A stretch of DNA of 64,000 nucleotides, from contig NZ_LR733406.1 of the NCBI RefSeq assembly GCF_902506505.1, forward strand, positions 2,938,228 to 3,002,227, read 5' to 3'. This stretch comes from Pseudomonas sp. 8AS. GTDB taxonomy: Bacteria; Pseudomonadota; Gammaproteobacteria; Pseudomonadales; Pseudomonadaceae. A program made the translations under genes and the position numbers. The first letter of the stretch is position 1, and the number at the start of each line of letters is the position of its first letter. Under the pieces are notes generated by a model. The model saw only the letters and a list, made by a program, of their open reading frames with translations. It was not told the origin of the DNA and did no database searches. Of this stretch, positions 23,598-33,684 are shown one piece after another.

Positions 23598-25690
23598 ACC
23601 TACTGCAACAATTGCTGCCGACCCTGCGCAGCGGCCGCATCGGCATCCCGGTGGTGATCCTGTCGATCCTGGCGATGATCATCCTGCCCCTGCCGCCGCT
23701 GGTGCTGGACATCCTGTTCACCTTCAACATCGGCCTGGCGATTCTGGTGCTGATGATCAGCGTGTCGTCGAAGAGCCCGCTGGACTTCTCCCTGCTGCCC
23801 ACTGTGATCCTGGTCACCACCCTGATGCGCCTGTCGCTCAACGTGGCTTCCACCCGCGTGGTGCTGCTCGAAGGCCACACCGGCACGGAAGCGGCGGGCA
23901 AGGTGATCGAAGCCTTCGGCAACGTGGTGATCGGCGGCAACTTCATCGTCGGCATGATCGTCTTCGTGATCCTGATGATCATCAACTTCATCGTCATCAC
24001 CAAGGGCGGCGAGCGCATCTCCGAGGTGACTGCGCGCTTCACCCTGGACGCCCTGCCCGGCAAGCAGATGGCCATCGACGCCGACCTCAACGCCGGCCTG
24101 ATCGATCAGGCCGAAGCCAAGCGGCGGCGCAGTGAAGTCGCCAAGGAAGCCGATTTCTACGGGGCCATGGACGGTGCCTCTAAGTTCGTGCGCGGCGACG
24201 CCATCGCCGGCATCCTGATCCTCCTGATCAACCTGTTCGGCGGCGTGGCCATCGGCATCCTGGTGCATGACCTGCCGGGCGGCGAGGCCTTCCGCCAGTA
24301 TGCCCTGCTGACCATCGGCGATGGCCTGGTGGCGCAGATCCCGGCGCTGCTGCTGGCCACCGCGGCGGCGATTATCGTCACCCGGGTCAACGAGTCGGCC
24401 GATATCACCAGCCTGGTGCACCGGCAGATGCTCGCCTCGCCCTCGGTGCTGTACACCGTGGCCGGCATCCTGTTCTTGCTCGGCGTGGTACCGGGCATGC
24501 CGCACCTGGCCTTCTTCAGCTTCGCCGCGCTGATTGCCCTGGTGGCCTGGGCCATCTCGCGCAACCCGGCGCCGCTTGAAGGTGCCGAGCTGGAACAGGT
24601 CGCGGCGCTGAGCCAGGCCATGGAGAAGGAGCGCGCGCAGAGCCTGGCCTGGGAAGACATCCCGCTGGTCGAGCGGCTGTCCGTGTCGCTCGGCTACAAA
24701 CTGGTCGGCCTGGTCAGCGAAGCCTCCGGCGCGCCGCTGGTGCAGCGTGTGCGCGGGGTGCGCCAGACGCTCTCCGAAGGTTTGGGCTTTCTCCTGCCGG
24801 AAATCCAGATCCGCGACAGCCTGCGCCTGAAGGCCGCGCAGTACAGCATCCACATCAACGGCGAACGCATCGACGGTGCCGAGCTGCAGGCCGACCGGCT
24901 GATGGCGATTCCCTCGCCGGAGCTGTATGGCGAGATCGACGGCATCCTCGGCAACGACCCGGCCTACCGCATGCAGGTGGTGTGGATCCTGCCGGAAGAC
25001 AAGCCGCGCGCGCTCAACCTGGGCTACCAGGTGGTCGACTGCGCCGGGGTGATCGCCACCCACCTGAACAAGGTGATCCGCGAGCACCTGCCGGATATCT
25101 TCAAGCACGACGACGTCGAGCACCTGATGCAGCGCCTGGCGGCGCAGGCGCCCAAGCTCGCCGAAAGCCTGAAGAACCAGCTCAGCTACAGCCTGCAGCA
25201 CCGTGTCTATCGCCAGCTGCTGCTGGAGCAGGTGCCGCTGCGCGATATCGTCACCATCGCCAGCACTCTGCTGGAGTCCAGCGAGAGCACCAAGGATCCG
25301 CTGCTGCTGGCCGCCGACGTGCGCTTCGCCCTGCGCCGCAGCATCATCAGCGCGATCGCCGGCGAGCGTCAGGAACTGGCGGTGTTCGTCCTCGACAACA
25401 ACCTGGAGAACACCCTGCTCGGCGCCCTGTCCATCGCCCAGCAGGCCGGCCCGGTGAGCCTGGACAACATTCCGGTCGAGCCCAACCTGCTCAATCAGCT
25501 GCAACAGGCCATGCCGGTGGTCAAGGAGCGCCTGCGCAAGGAAGGCCACCCGCCGGTGCTGACCGTGGCGCCGCAGCTGCGCCCGCTGCTGGCGCGCTAC
25601 GCACGGGTGTTCAGCCCGGGGCTGCACGTGCTGTCGCAGAACGAGATCCCCGACCGCATCGGCGTGAACATCCTCGGCAGCCTAGGCTGA
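23594..25690 (+). CDS. flhA: FlhA, export-gate ion channel and substrate receptor
   Basis: 698 residues with eight N-terminal membrane helices and a cytoplasmic ring-forming domain. The FHIPEP signature is present ('RISEVTARFTLDALPGKQMA', 'DADLNAGLIDQAEAKRRR'), followed by 'GAMDGASKFVRGDAIAGI'-type sequence. It uses the proton gradient for export and receives FliS, FliT and FlgN complexes. It is the last gene of the switch/export operon and overlaps the convergent PilZ gene by 9 bases. Confidence 0.96.
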   Translation: MNLLQQLLPTLRSGRIGIPVVILSILAMIILPLPPLVLDILFTFNIGLAILVLMISVSSKSPLDFSLLPTVILVTTLMRLSLNVASTRVVLLEGHTGTEAAGKVIEAFGNVVIGGNFIVGMIVFVILMIINFIVITKGGERISEVTARFTLDALPGKQMAIDADLNAGLIDQAEAKRRRSEVAKEADFYGAMDGASKFVRGDAIAGILILLINLFGGVAIGILVHDLPGGEAFRQYALLTIGDGLVAQIPALLLATAAAIIVTRVNESADITSLVHRQMLASPSVLYTVAGILFLLGVVPGMPHLAFFSFAALIALVAWAISRNPAPLEGAELEQVAALSQAMEKERAQSLAWEDIPLVERLSVSLGYKLVGLVSEASGAPLVQRVRGVRQTLSEGLGFLLPEIQIRDSLRLKAAQYSIHINGERIDGAELQADRLMAIPSPELYGEIDGILGNDPAYRMQVVWILPEDKPRALNLGYQVVDCAGVIATHLNKVIREHLPDIFKHDDVEHLMQRLAAQAPKLAESLKNQLSYSLQHRVYRQLLLEQVPLRDIVTIASTLLESSESTKDPLLLAADVRFALRRSIISAIAGERQELAVFVLDNNLENTLLGALSIAQQAGPVSLDNIPVEPNLLNQLQQAMPVVKERLRKEGHPPVLTVAPQLRPLLARYARVFSPGLHVLSQNEIPDRIGVNILGSLG

Positions 25691-26047
25691 CGGCGCCTTG
25701 TCGCCTTCCGTGCGCGCCTTGCGCTGCGCGCGGATACTCTGCACCAGGGCGTGGAAACTGGCGGAAATCTTCTCCAGCGCCACGCCGGACTCCTGATGCC
25801 CGGTGCGCGGGTTCTCCCGCGTCCACTGGCAGATCACCTCGGCACTGGCCTGATGGATCTTGCCCTCGCCATCGCGCATCGACACATCGATCTCGAAACG
25901 GCTCCCCGGCTCGATGGGCGCGTCGCAGATCAGCTTGAGGCCGCCATCGGAAATATCACCGACATAGCCGAGCAGGCTGCTGCTGCCGCGCAACCTGGCC
26001 TTGACCCGAAAAATGGAACGAAAGACGATCCGCTCGTGTTCCCGCAT
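25682..26047 (-). CDS. Single-domain PilZ protein (probable c-di-GMP receptor)
   Basis: 121 residues from ATG 26047 (MREHERIVFR); an upstream in-frame start at 26107 is possible. Both halves of the c-di-GMP site are present: RxxxR (R6-x3-R10) and DxSxxG (D31-I-S-D-G-G36), followed by a PilZ barrel ('GSRFEIDVSMRDG', 'ASAEVICQWTRENPRTGHQ'). It lacks the YcgR N-terminal domain. It reads into the end of flhA. Its placement suggests a c-di-GMP brake or assembly control on the lateral motor, by analogy with YcgR, but this is inference. Confidence 0.85.
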   Translation of the reverse strand: MREHERIVFRSIFRVKARLRGSSSLLGYVGDISDGGLKLICDAPIEPGSRFEIDVSMRDGEGKIHQASAEVICQWTRENPRTGHQESGVALEKISASFHALVQSIRAQRKARTEGDKAPSA

Positions 26048-26279
26048 CGCGTGCCAGCACCCTGAAGTTGTTGAAGGTCCACATAGACCAAGGCGACCCT
26101 GCAGCACAAAACATTAAGTACTCATACAAGCTTCGGGCCGGTAGCTGGCTCGTGCTTCGGGGCCGAGGACAGCACGCCATGAACCTGTTGATCCGACGCG
26201 AGAGCACAACAACTATCCTGCCGCTTAGCCGCCGCCCAACTCACTGAATCGCGGCCCAGGCTCTGCTCAGGAAAAGACC

Positions 26280-27038
26280 ATGTGCAACATATTCAGGTTA
26301 CCCGCCCTCCTGATACGCACGGCTGCAATCGCCATGTCGGTCCTTGCCTGCACCTCTTGCATCGTGGTGCCCGTGTGGATGTTCACCGAAGACCCTTATC
26401 GCCCGGAGGTCCTGCAGGCACTGCGCAACGCCGACCAGGTGCAGGTGCGCAAGACCCTCGGTGCGCCCAAACTGACCAAGGCGGGCGGGCAATACTGGTT
26501 CTACCTCCACTCGCGCGAAACCTGGGGCGTGATAGGCGGCAGCTCCAGCGCCGTGATTACCGACGAGCGATGGCTGGCAGTTGAGTTCGATCAGGCTGGG
26601 CGGGTCATTTTCATCGAAGCCAATGATCCGGAAAAATGCCTGTCCAATGGCCTGTGCCTGGATGGGGCGGCGCCCACGGCCTCGAACCTGGCCGCCGAGC
26701 CCCACCGCCCAGATAGCAGTGAATGCGGCATCTACCTGTTCCTGGAAAAACTACCCTGGCCAGCGGCAACCGGGTTCGTCAGTTTTCGCGTCGATGGCCG
26801 GGTCATTGGCACGGTAGGCGTTGGCACCTACCTGTTCCTGACCCACCCACCCGGCCAGGTCAAGCTGGCAGCATACGACCTGGCGATATCGACCAACTGC
26901 GCCGGCGGCGAAAAGCTGTATGTGCGGGCAATCAAGAAGCGCGACTTTTCCTGGGAGACCGGCGAGGACCTAGCCCCCGTGACCGATGCCGAAGGGGCCG
27001 CAGCGATTCGCTCTCGACGACCGGCCCTGCCGGATTAG
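26280..27038 (+). CDS. Predicted lipoprotein with BamE-like and DUF2846-like parts
   Basis: 252 residues. The N-terminal signal ends in a lipobox (V21-L-A-C24), so the protein is probably lipidated; a second Cys (C27) follows closely. Residues about 45-110 resemble the SmpA/BamE fold ('VLQALRNADQVQVRKTLGAP', 'WLAVEFDQAGRVIFIE'). Residues about 145-210 resemble DUF2846 ('SFRVDGRVIGTVGVGTYLFL', 'HPPGQVKLAAYD'). Function is unknown. It is a single gene between the flagellar block and tRNA-Ser. Confidence 0.7.
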   Translation: MCNIFRLPALLIRTAAIAMSVLACTSCIVVPVWMFTEDPYRPEVLQALRNADQVQVRKTLGAPKLTKAGGQYWFYLHSRETWGVIGGSSSAVITDERWLAVEFDQAGRVIFIEANDPEKCLSNGLCLDGAAPTASNLAAEPHRPDSSECGIYLFLEKLPWPAATGFVSFRVDGRVIGTVGVGTYLFLTHPPGQVKLAAYDLAISTNCAGGEKLYVRAIKKRDFSWETGEDLAPVTDAEGAAAIRSRRPALPD

Positions 27039-27138
27039 CCGCAGAGCAGGCTGACTGGAGTCTTCATGCAGAACTAGCCCCCGGGCAAGGGGGGCAAAAC
27101 CGCAATCCAGTTCAAGCGCTGAGAACAAGCCGGAAAGC

Positions 27139-27163
27139 AAAAAGCCCCGAATACGGGGCTTTT
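27139..27163 (-). terminator. Rho-independent terminator of tRNA-Ser (likely bidirectional)
   Basis: The stem AAGCCCCG-AATA-CGGGGCTT is flanked by A and T runs on both sides. It lies just past the tRNA 3' end on the minus strand and also follows the lipoprotein gene on the plus strand. Confidence 0.88.
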
Positions 27164-27173
27164 GCACAGGATT

Positions 27174-27263
27174 TGGCGGAAGCGGTGAGATTCGAACTCA
27201 CGGAAGAGTTTCCCCTTCGACGGTTTTCAAGACCGTTGCATTCAACCGCTCTGCCACGCTTCC
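27174..27263 (-). tRNA. tRNA-Ser (anticodon TGA)
   Basis: A 90-nt class II tRNA with an encoded CCA end. The acceptor stem GGAAGCG pairs with CGCTTCC, discriminator G. The anticodon arm ACGGT-CTTGAAA-ACCGT gives anticodon TGA, reading UCN serine codons. A long variable arm (GAAGGGGAAACTCTTC) and the T-arm GTGAG-TTCGAAT-CTCAC are present. Its 3' end faces the lateral flagellar block. Confidence 0.97.
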
Positions 27264-27399
27264 GGCGTTTGCTGCGGGCGGCAATCTTACCGGAACGCAA
27301 CACACTGTCAAACTCTCGTAATTGGCAGATAAGCACGCTCTGTTATGATCCTTTCGACTGCGGTCACGGAACCCAATTTCGCCGCTCAGGAGAGTTGTC

Positions 27400-28068
27400 A
27401 TGCACGAACAAGATTACGCGCTGAATCACGCGCAAGCCGACCAGCTGGAAGTCAGCAAGGTCCTGCGCAACACCTATGGCCTGCTGGCCCTGACCCTGGC
27501 GTTCAGCGGCCTGGTCGCCTTTGTCTCGCAGCAGATGCATGTCGGCCATCCGGGCCTCATCGTGACCCTGGTGGGCTTCTACGGCCTGTTCTTCCTGACC
27601 ATGAAGCTGCGCGACTCCGCCTGGGGCCTGCTCAGCACCTTCGCCCTGACCGGCTTCATGGGCTACACCCTGGGCCCGATCCTCAACCGCTACCTGGGCA
27701 TGAGTGGCGGCGGCGAAGTCGTCAGCTCGGCCTTCGCCATGACCGCCCTGGTGTTCTTCGGCCTGTCCGCCTACGTGCTGACCACCCGCAAGGACATGAG
27801 CTTCCTGGCCGGGTTCATCACCGCCGGCTTCTTCGTCCTGCTGGGTGCCATGGTGGCCGGCCTGTTCTTCGAGATCAGCGGCCTGCAGCTGGCGATCAGC
27901 GCCGGCTTCGTGCTGTTCTCCTCGGCGGCCATCCTGTTCCAGACCAGCGCGATCATCCACGGCGGTGAGCGCAACTACATCATGGCCACCATCAGCCTGT
28001 ATGTATCGATCTACAACCTGTTCATCAGCCTGCTGCAGATCTTCGGCATCATGGGCGGCGACGACTGA
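27400..28068 (+). CDS. yccA: YccA, Bax-inhibitor-1 family membrane protein
   Basis: 222 residues with seven membrane helices typical of the BI-1/YccA/TMBIM family ('NTYGLLALTLAFSGLVAFV', 'SAFAMTALVFFGLSAYVL', 'ISLYVSIYNLFISLLQI'). In E. coli YccA is a substrate and modulator of the FtsH membrane protease. AGGAGAG lies 6 bases before the ATG. It is followed by its own terminator and precedes the tus genes, as in P. aeruginosa. Confidence 0.93.
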   Translation: MHEQDYALNHAQADQLEVSKVLRNTYGLLALTLAFSGLVAFVSQQMHVGHPGLIVTLVGFYGLFFLTMKLRDSAWGLLSTFALTGFMGYTLGPILNRYLGMSGGGEVVSSAFAMTALVFFGLSAYVLTTRKDMSFLAGFITAGFFVLLGAMVAGLFFEISGLQLAISAGFVLFSSAAILFQTSAIIHGGERNYIMATISLYVSIYNLFISLLQIFGIMGGDD

Positions 28069-28088
28069 GTGATTCAGTGCGCTAAATA

Positions 28089-28112
28089 GAGCCCGCTTCG
28101 GCGGGCTTTTTC
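28089..28112 (+). terminator. Rho-independent terminator of yccA
   Basis: GCCCGC-TTCG-GCGGGC followed by five T, 22 bases after the yccA stop. Confidence 0.92.
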
Positions 28113-28179
28113 GTGCCTGCGACAAGCATCTGCGCCGTTCTGCCTTTATCATGGCGCAGAGTCAGTTCGCGGAATCGTC

Positions 28180-28572
28180 ATGAAATTCGCCATCGCCCTG
28201 TTCGCCCCGGCCCACCTGCCCTCCTCGCGCCGCGCCCTGCGCTTTGCCGAGGCGGTGATTGCGGGCGGGCATGAAATCGTCCGCCTGTTCTTCTATCAGG
28301 ACGGCGTCCACAGCGCCTCCGCCAATGTGGTCAGCGCCCAGGACGAGCTGGACCTGCCGGCCGCCTGGCGCGACTTCGTCGCACGGCAGCAGCTGGACGC
28401 CGTGGTGTGCATCGCCGCCGCCCTGCGCCGCGGCGTACTCAACGCGGCAGAGGCGCAGCGCTACCAGAAGCCCGCCGCCAACCTCGGCGCGCCCTGGGAA
28501 CTGTCGGGCCTGGGCCAGCTGCATGAAGCCAACCAGCTGGCCGACCGCCTGGTCTGCTTCGGAGGCCACTGA
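28180..28572 (+). CDS. tusD: TusD, sulfur-relay protein
   Basis: 130 residues of the DsrE/F family. Together with TusB and TusC it accepts persulfide sulfur from TusA and passes it to TusE for 2-thiouridine synthesis at U34 of tRNA. The catalytic Cys lies in 'LDAVVCIAAALRRGV'. It is the first of four genes with overlapping ends (tusD-tusC-tusB-tusE). Confidence 0.93.
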   Translation: MKFAIALFAPAHLPSSRRALRFAEAVIAGGHEIVRLFFYQDGVHSASANVVSAQDELDLPAAWRDFVARQQLDAVVCIAAALRRGVLNAAEAQRYQKPAANLGAPWELSGLGQLHEANQLADRLVCFGGH

Positions 28573-28931
28573 TGAGCAAATCCCTGCTGATCATCAGCCG
28601 CCAGGCGCCCTGGGCCGGCCCCAGCGCCCGCGAGGCGCTGGACATCGCCCTGGCCGGCGGCGCCTTCGACCTGCCGCTGGGCCTGCTGTTTCTCGACGAT
28701 GGGGTTTTCCAGCTCCTGCCGCAGCAGCAACCCGCCGCCCTGCAGCAGAAAGACCTGACCGCCAACCTGCAGGCCCTGCCGCTGTTCGGCGTCGAGTCGC
28801 TGTACGTCTCCAGCCGCAGCCTCGGCGAGCGCGGCCTGGCCGGACAGGAGCTGGTCCTGCCGGTCGAATGCCTCGACGATGCCGGCCTGTCCCTGCTTAT
28901 CGACCGTTACGACCAGGTGATCACGCTCTGA
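28572..28931 (+). CDS. tusC: TusC, sulfur-relay protein
   Basis: 119 residues of the DsrE/F family without a catalytic cysteine, as normal for TusC ('SLLIISRQAPWAGPSAREAL', 'ALPLFGVESLYV'). It is a structural subunit of the TusBCD heterohexamer. Its first base is the last base of tusD, and its stop overlaps the tusB start. Confidence 0.92.
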   Translation: MSKSLLIISRQAPWAGPSAREALDIALAGGAFDLPLGLLFLDDGVFQLLPQQQPAALQQKDLTANLQALPLFGVESLYVSSRSLGERGLAGQELVLPVECLDDAGLSLLIDRYDQVITL

Positions 28932-29230
28932 TGGCCACTCTGCATGTGCTTTCCCATTCGCCCTTCAGCGACAGCCGCCTGAGCAGCTGCCTGCGCCTGC
29001 TCGGTCCGCAGGACGGCCTGCTGCTGAGCGGCGATGCCGTGTATGCCCTGCAACCCGGTAGCGCACAACTGCAGGCCCTGCTGCTGATGCCGGAGGGCAT
29101 CGGCCTGTATGCCCTCGACGAAGACCTGCAAGCGCGCCAGCTCACATTGCCCGCTCGCGCCCAGGCCGTCGATTACCCGGCCTTCGTCGAGCTGTGCGCG
29201 GCCTACGCCAAGGTCAACAGCTGGCTATGA
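28931..29230 (+). CDS. tusB: TusB, sulfur-relay protein
   Basis: 99 residues of the DsrH/TusB family (MATLHVLSHSPFSDSRL; 'LLSGDAVYAL'). The start codon overlaps the tusC stop (TGATG) and its stop overlaps tusE (ATGA). Third subunit of the TusBCD sulfur carrier. Confidence 0.9.
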   Translation: MATLHVLSHSPFSDSRLSSCLRLLGPQDGLLLSGDAVYALQPGSAQLQALLLMPEGIGLYALDEDLQARQLTLPARAQAVDYPAFVELCAAYAKVNSWL

Positions 29231-29562
29231 GCAACCTGATCGTCGATGGCCGCAGCATTGCCCTGGACCAGGACGGCTACCTGGCCGAACTGGCCGACTG
29301 GTCGCCCGCGGTCGCCGAAGCCCTGGCCGCCGGCGAAGCGCTGCAGCTGAGCGCCGAGCACTGGGAAATCCTCGAGCTGCTGCGCGCCTTCTACGCCGAG
29401 TTCCAGCTGTCGCCGGCCACCCGCCCGCTGATCAAGTACGCAGCCCTCAAACTCGGCCCGGAAAAGGGCAACAGCCTGCACCTCAATCGCCTGTTCAAGG
29501 GCACGCCCGCCAAGCTCGCCGCCAAGCTCGCCGGCCTGCCGAAACCGACCAATTGCCTGTGA
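29227..29562 (+). CDS. tusE: TusE (DsrC family), sulfur acceptor
   Basis: 111 residues from ATG 29227. The C-terminal tail 'GLPKPTNCL' holds the penultimate-type conserved Cys that carries the persulfide from TusBCD to MnmA; the core 'LAELADWSPAVAEALA' and 'EHWEILELLRAFYAEF' are DsrC signatures. MnmA, the acceptor enzyme, is encoded at 48.9 kb in the same window. Confidence 0.95.
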   Translation: MSNLIVDGRSIALDQDGYLAELADWSPAVAEALAAGEALQLSAEHWEILELLRAFYAEFQLSPATRPLIKYAALKLGPEKGNSLHLNRLFKGTPAKLAAKLAGLPKPTNCL

Positions 29563-29573
29563 AAGTAGCGCCC

Positions 29574-30560
29574 ATGATCCTCGTAGCCCCACCGGAACAC
29601 CCCTTCGCCCAGTTCGTGCGCATCCTCGGCAAGGGCAAGCGCGGTGCGCGCAACATGAGCCGCGAGGAAGCCCGCGAAGCCATGGGCCTGCTGCTCGACG
29701 GCAAGGTCGAGGACACCCAGCTGGGCGCCTTCCTCATGCTGCTGCGGCACAAGGAGGAAAGCGCCGAGGAACTGGCCGGCTTCACCGAGGCCCTGCGCCA
29801 GCGCCTGGCGGCGCCGGCGATCGCCGTCGACCTGGACTGGCCCAGCTATGCCGGCAAGAAGCGCCACCTGCCCTGGTTCCTCCTGGCCGTCAAAGCCCTG
29901 GCCGCCAGCGGCGTGCGCATCCACCTGCACGGCGGTGGCGCGCACACCGCCGGCCGCCTGTACAGCGAGCAACTGCTGGAATCGCTGGCCATCCCGATCT
30001 GCCAATCCTGGGCGGAAGTCGCCGAGAGCCTGGATCGGCAGCGCCTGGCCTTCACCCCGCTGGGCGCCTGGGCGCCGCAGCTGCAACGGATGATCGACCT
30101 GCGCAACACCCTCGGCCTGCGCTCACCGATCCACTCGCTGGCGCGCATCCTCAATCCGCTGGCGGCGCGCTGCGTGATGCAAAGCATCTTCCACCCCGGC
30201 TACCAGGCCACCCACCGCGAAGCCAGCCAGCTGCTCGGCGACACGGCCATCGTGATCAAGGGCGAAGGGGGCGAGATCGAGGTCAACCCGGATGGCGCCT
30301 GCCACCTGTACGGCTCGGCCGGTGGCGAGAATTGGGACGAGGAATGGCCGGCGCTGACCGCGCAGCGCCACGTCAAGCCGGAACAGCTCGACCCGGCGCA
30401 CCTGCTGGCCTTCTGGAACGGCGAGGTGGACGACTCCTACGGCCGCCTGGCCGTGCTCAGCACCATCGCCCTGGGCCTACGCGCCCTGGGCGAGCCGCGC
30501 GAGAGCGCCCTCGCCCGCGCGCAAACGGTCTGGGACGCGCGCCTTCAAACGCCCGCCTGA
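29574..30560 (+). CDS. ybiB: TrpD2/YbiB, anthranilate-phosphoribosyltransferase-like nucleic-acid-binding protein
   Basis: A 328-residue glycosyltransferase family 3 protein. It has the TrpD fold, with an N-terminal helical domain ('[20 protein letters not shown]') and glycine-rich '[12 protein letters not shown]' and '[10 protein letters not shown]'. YbiB-type proteins lack phosphoribosyltransferase activity and bind DNA/RNA. The ATG at 29574 is used; an in-frame GTG at 29559 would overlap tusE. Its end overlaps the convergent cysG by 16 bases. Confidence 0.85.
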   Translation: MILVAPPEHPFAQFVRILGKGKRGARNMSREEAREAMGLLLDGKVEDTQLGAFLMLLRHKEESAEELAGFTEALRQRLAAPAIAVDLDWPSYAGKKRHLPWFLLAVKALAASGVRIHLHGGGAHTAGRLYSEQLLESLAIPICQSWAEVAESLDRQRLAFTPLGAWAPQLQRMIDLRNTLGLRSPIHSLARILNPLAARCVMQSIFHPGYQATHREASQLLGDTAIVIKGEGGEIEVNPDGACHLYGSAGGENWDEEWPALTAQRHVKPEQLDPAHLLAFWNGEVDDSYGRLAVLSTIALGLRALGEPRESALARAQTVWDARLQTPA

Positions 30561-31936
30561 GCCCCCTCGAACCAGGCCAGCTTCTCGCGCAGCTGCACCA
30601 CCTCGCCGACTATCACCAGAGTCGGCGCGTGCACCTCGTGCTCGGCCACCAGCTGCGGCAGGTTGGCCAGGGTGCCGGTGAACACCCGCTGGTTCTGCGT
30701 GGTGCCCTGCTGTACCAGCGCCGCCGGGGTATCCGCGGCGCGGCCATGGCGGACCAGCTCCGCGCAGATGGCCGGCAGCCCGACCAGGCCCATGTAGAAC
30801 ACCAGGGTCTGCCCCGGCGCACTCAGCTCGCCCCAGGGCAGGTTGCTGCTGCCATCCTTGAGATGGCCGGTGACGAAGCGCACCGACTGCGCATGGTCGC
30901 GATGGGTCAGCGGAATCCCGGCGTAGGCCGCACAGCCCGAGGCGGCGGTGATGCCCGGCACCACCTGGAACGGGATGCCGTGGGCCGCCAGTTCCTCGAT
31001 CTCCTCGCCGCCACGGCCGAAGATGAACGGGTCGCCGCCCTTGAGGCGCAGCACCCGCTTGCCCTGCTGGGCCAGGTCGACCAGCAGCTGGTTGATCTCT
31101 TCCTGCGGTACGGCATGGGCCGAGCGCTGCTTGCCGACGTAGATGCGGTCGGCATCGCGGCGACAGAGGTCGACGATGGCCGGGGCCACCAGGCGGTCAT
31201 ACAGCACCACGTCGGCCTGCTGCATCAGGCGCAGGGCACGGAAGGTCAGCAGGTCCGGATCGCCCGGGCCGGCGCCGACCAGGTAGACCTCACCGAGGGC
31301 GCGCGGCGCGATGCCGGCGATCTTCGCTTCGAGCTGGCGCTCGCCCTCGCCCAGCTTGCCGGCGAACACGCTCTCGGCGATCGGGCCCTGGAACACGTCC
31401 TCCCAGAACACCCGGCGCTGCTGCACATCGGGGAACAGGCCCTTGACCTGGGCGCGGAACTTCTTCGCCAGGCCGGCCAGTTGGCCGTAGGTGGCGGGAA
31501 TCCAGGTCTCGATCTTGGCGCGGATCAGCCGCGCCAGCACCGGCGCGTCGCCGCCACTGGTGACCGCGACGATCAGCGGCGAGCGGTCGACGATGGCCGG
31601 AAAGATCACGCTGCACAGCTTGGGCGCATCCACCACGTTGACCGGAATGCCACGCGCCTGGGCCTGGGCGGAAATCTGCGCATTTAGCGGCTCGTCGTCG
31701 GTGGCGGCGATCACCAGGCTCACCCCGTCCAGATCATCGACCTGGTAGCCGCGCAGCTGCAGCTGGGCGCCCGGCCCGGCCAGCTCGCGCAGCTCGTCAC
31801 GGATCGCCGGAGCCACCACGCGCAAGACCGCCCCGGCCTCGGCCAGCAGCCGCGCCTTGCGCAGCGCCACTTCGCCACCGCCGACAACCAGTACCAGGCG
31901 ATCCTGCAGCTTGTGGAACAGGGGGAGAAAATCCAT
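30545..31936 (-). CDS. cysG: CysG, siroheme synthase (trifunctional)
   Basis: 463 residues. The N-terminal half is precorrin-2 dehydrogenase/sirohydrochlorin ferrochelatase with the NAD-binding motif [12 protein letters not shown] and '[20 protein letters not shown]'. The C-terminal half is uroporphyrinogen-III C-methyltransferase ('[20 protein letters not shown]', '[20 protein letters not shown]'). The product is siroheme for sulfite and nitrite reductases. It lies downstream of serS on the same strand, with a terminator-like hairpin between them. Confidence 0.96.
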   Translation of the reverse strand: MDFLPLFHKLQDRLVLVVGGGEVALRKARLLAEAGAVLRVVAPAIRDELRELAGPGAQLQLRGYQVDDLDGVSLVIAATDDEPLNAQISAQAQARGIPVNVVDAPKLCSVIFPAIVDRSPLIVAVTSGGDAPVLARLIRAKIETWIPATYGQLAGLAKKFRAQVKGLFPDVQQRRVFWEDVFQGPIAESVFAGKLGEGERQLEAKIAGIAPRALGEVYLVGAGPGDPDLLTFRALRLMQQADVVLYDRLVAPAIVDLCRRDADRIYVGKQRSAHAVPQEEINQLLVDLAQQGKRVLRLKGGDPFIFGRGGEEIEELAAHGIPFQVVPGITAASGCAAYAGIPLTHRDHAQSVRFVTGHLKDGSSNLPWGELSAPGQTLVFYMGLVGLPAICAELVRHGRAADTPAALVQQGTTQNQRVFTGTLANLPQLVAEHEVHAPTLVIVGEVVQLREKLAWFEGAQAGV

Positions 31937-31956
31937 GGCGCACGCTCTCGATCAGG

Positions 31957-31989
31957 AAAAACAAAACGGGGCAGCTCTAGCCACCCCGT
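31957..31989 (-). terminator. Terminator downstream of serS
   Basis: On the minus strand ACGGGGTGGC-TAGA-GCTGCCCCGT (one mismatch) is followed by a T-rich run, 22 bases after the serS stop and before cysG. Confidence 0.75.
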
Positions 31990-32010
31990 ATTCTGCAACT
32001 GAAGTCCGGC

Positions 32011-33309
<1,299 letters not shown>

Positions 33310-33684
33310 TCAGAGCTTGGTTAATGTCAGGCCGGCCCAGGTGGCGAGCAGGCTACCCAGCACGCTCAGCAGCGCATAGCCGATGGCCAGCGGTGCCTGG
33401 CCGCTTTCCAGCAGCCGCAGCGTGTCGAGGGAAAAGGATGAAAAAGTGGTCAGGCCGCCGAGAAATCCGACGATCAGCCCCGCGCGCACTTCCAGCGGCA
33501 CCTCCGGGCGCAGCAGGAACAGGCCGTACAGGTAGCCGATCAGCAGGCAGCCGACAATATTGACCGCCAGGGTAGCGCCATAGAAGTGCTGCGGCCAGTT
33601 CGCGCTGACCCAGTTGCTGGTGAAGAAGCGCAATAGGGTACCGGCCATGCCGCCCAGGGCCACCGCGATGACCACGCCGATCAT
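33310..33684 (-). CDS. crcB: CrcB/FluC, fluoride ion channel
   Basis: 124 residues with four membrane helices. The family marks are '[11 protein letters not shown]', '[16 protein letters not shown]' and the pore region '[20 protein letters not shown]'. Fluc channels act as dual-topology dimers that export fluoride. The ATG overlaps the rarA stop by four bases. No fluoride riboswitch is apparent, as the gene is internal to an operon. Confidence 0.93.
   Translation of the reverse strand: MIGVVIAVALGGMAGTLLRFFTSNWVSANWPQHFYGATLAVNIVGCLLIGYLYGLFLLRPEVPLEVRAGLIVGFLGGLTTFSSFSLDTLRLLESGQAPLAIGYALLSVLGSLLATWAGLTLTKL

Noticed and set aside
23600..25627. 675-codon open frame on the minus strand
   Set aside because: Antisense to flhA, with His/Gln/Asp-rich low-complexity translation.
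20628..25690. Could the FliPQR-FlhBA set be a virulence type III secretion system?
   Set aside because: Neighbouring fliM, fliN, fliG, flagellin and stator genes, and the FlhA/FlhB sequences, are flagellar; no secretin or needle genes are present.
26723..27424. 233-codon plus-strand frame across the tRNA
   Set aside because: Overlaps the lipoprotein gene, the terminator and tRNA-Ser; no family resemblance.
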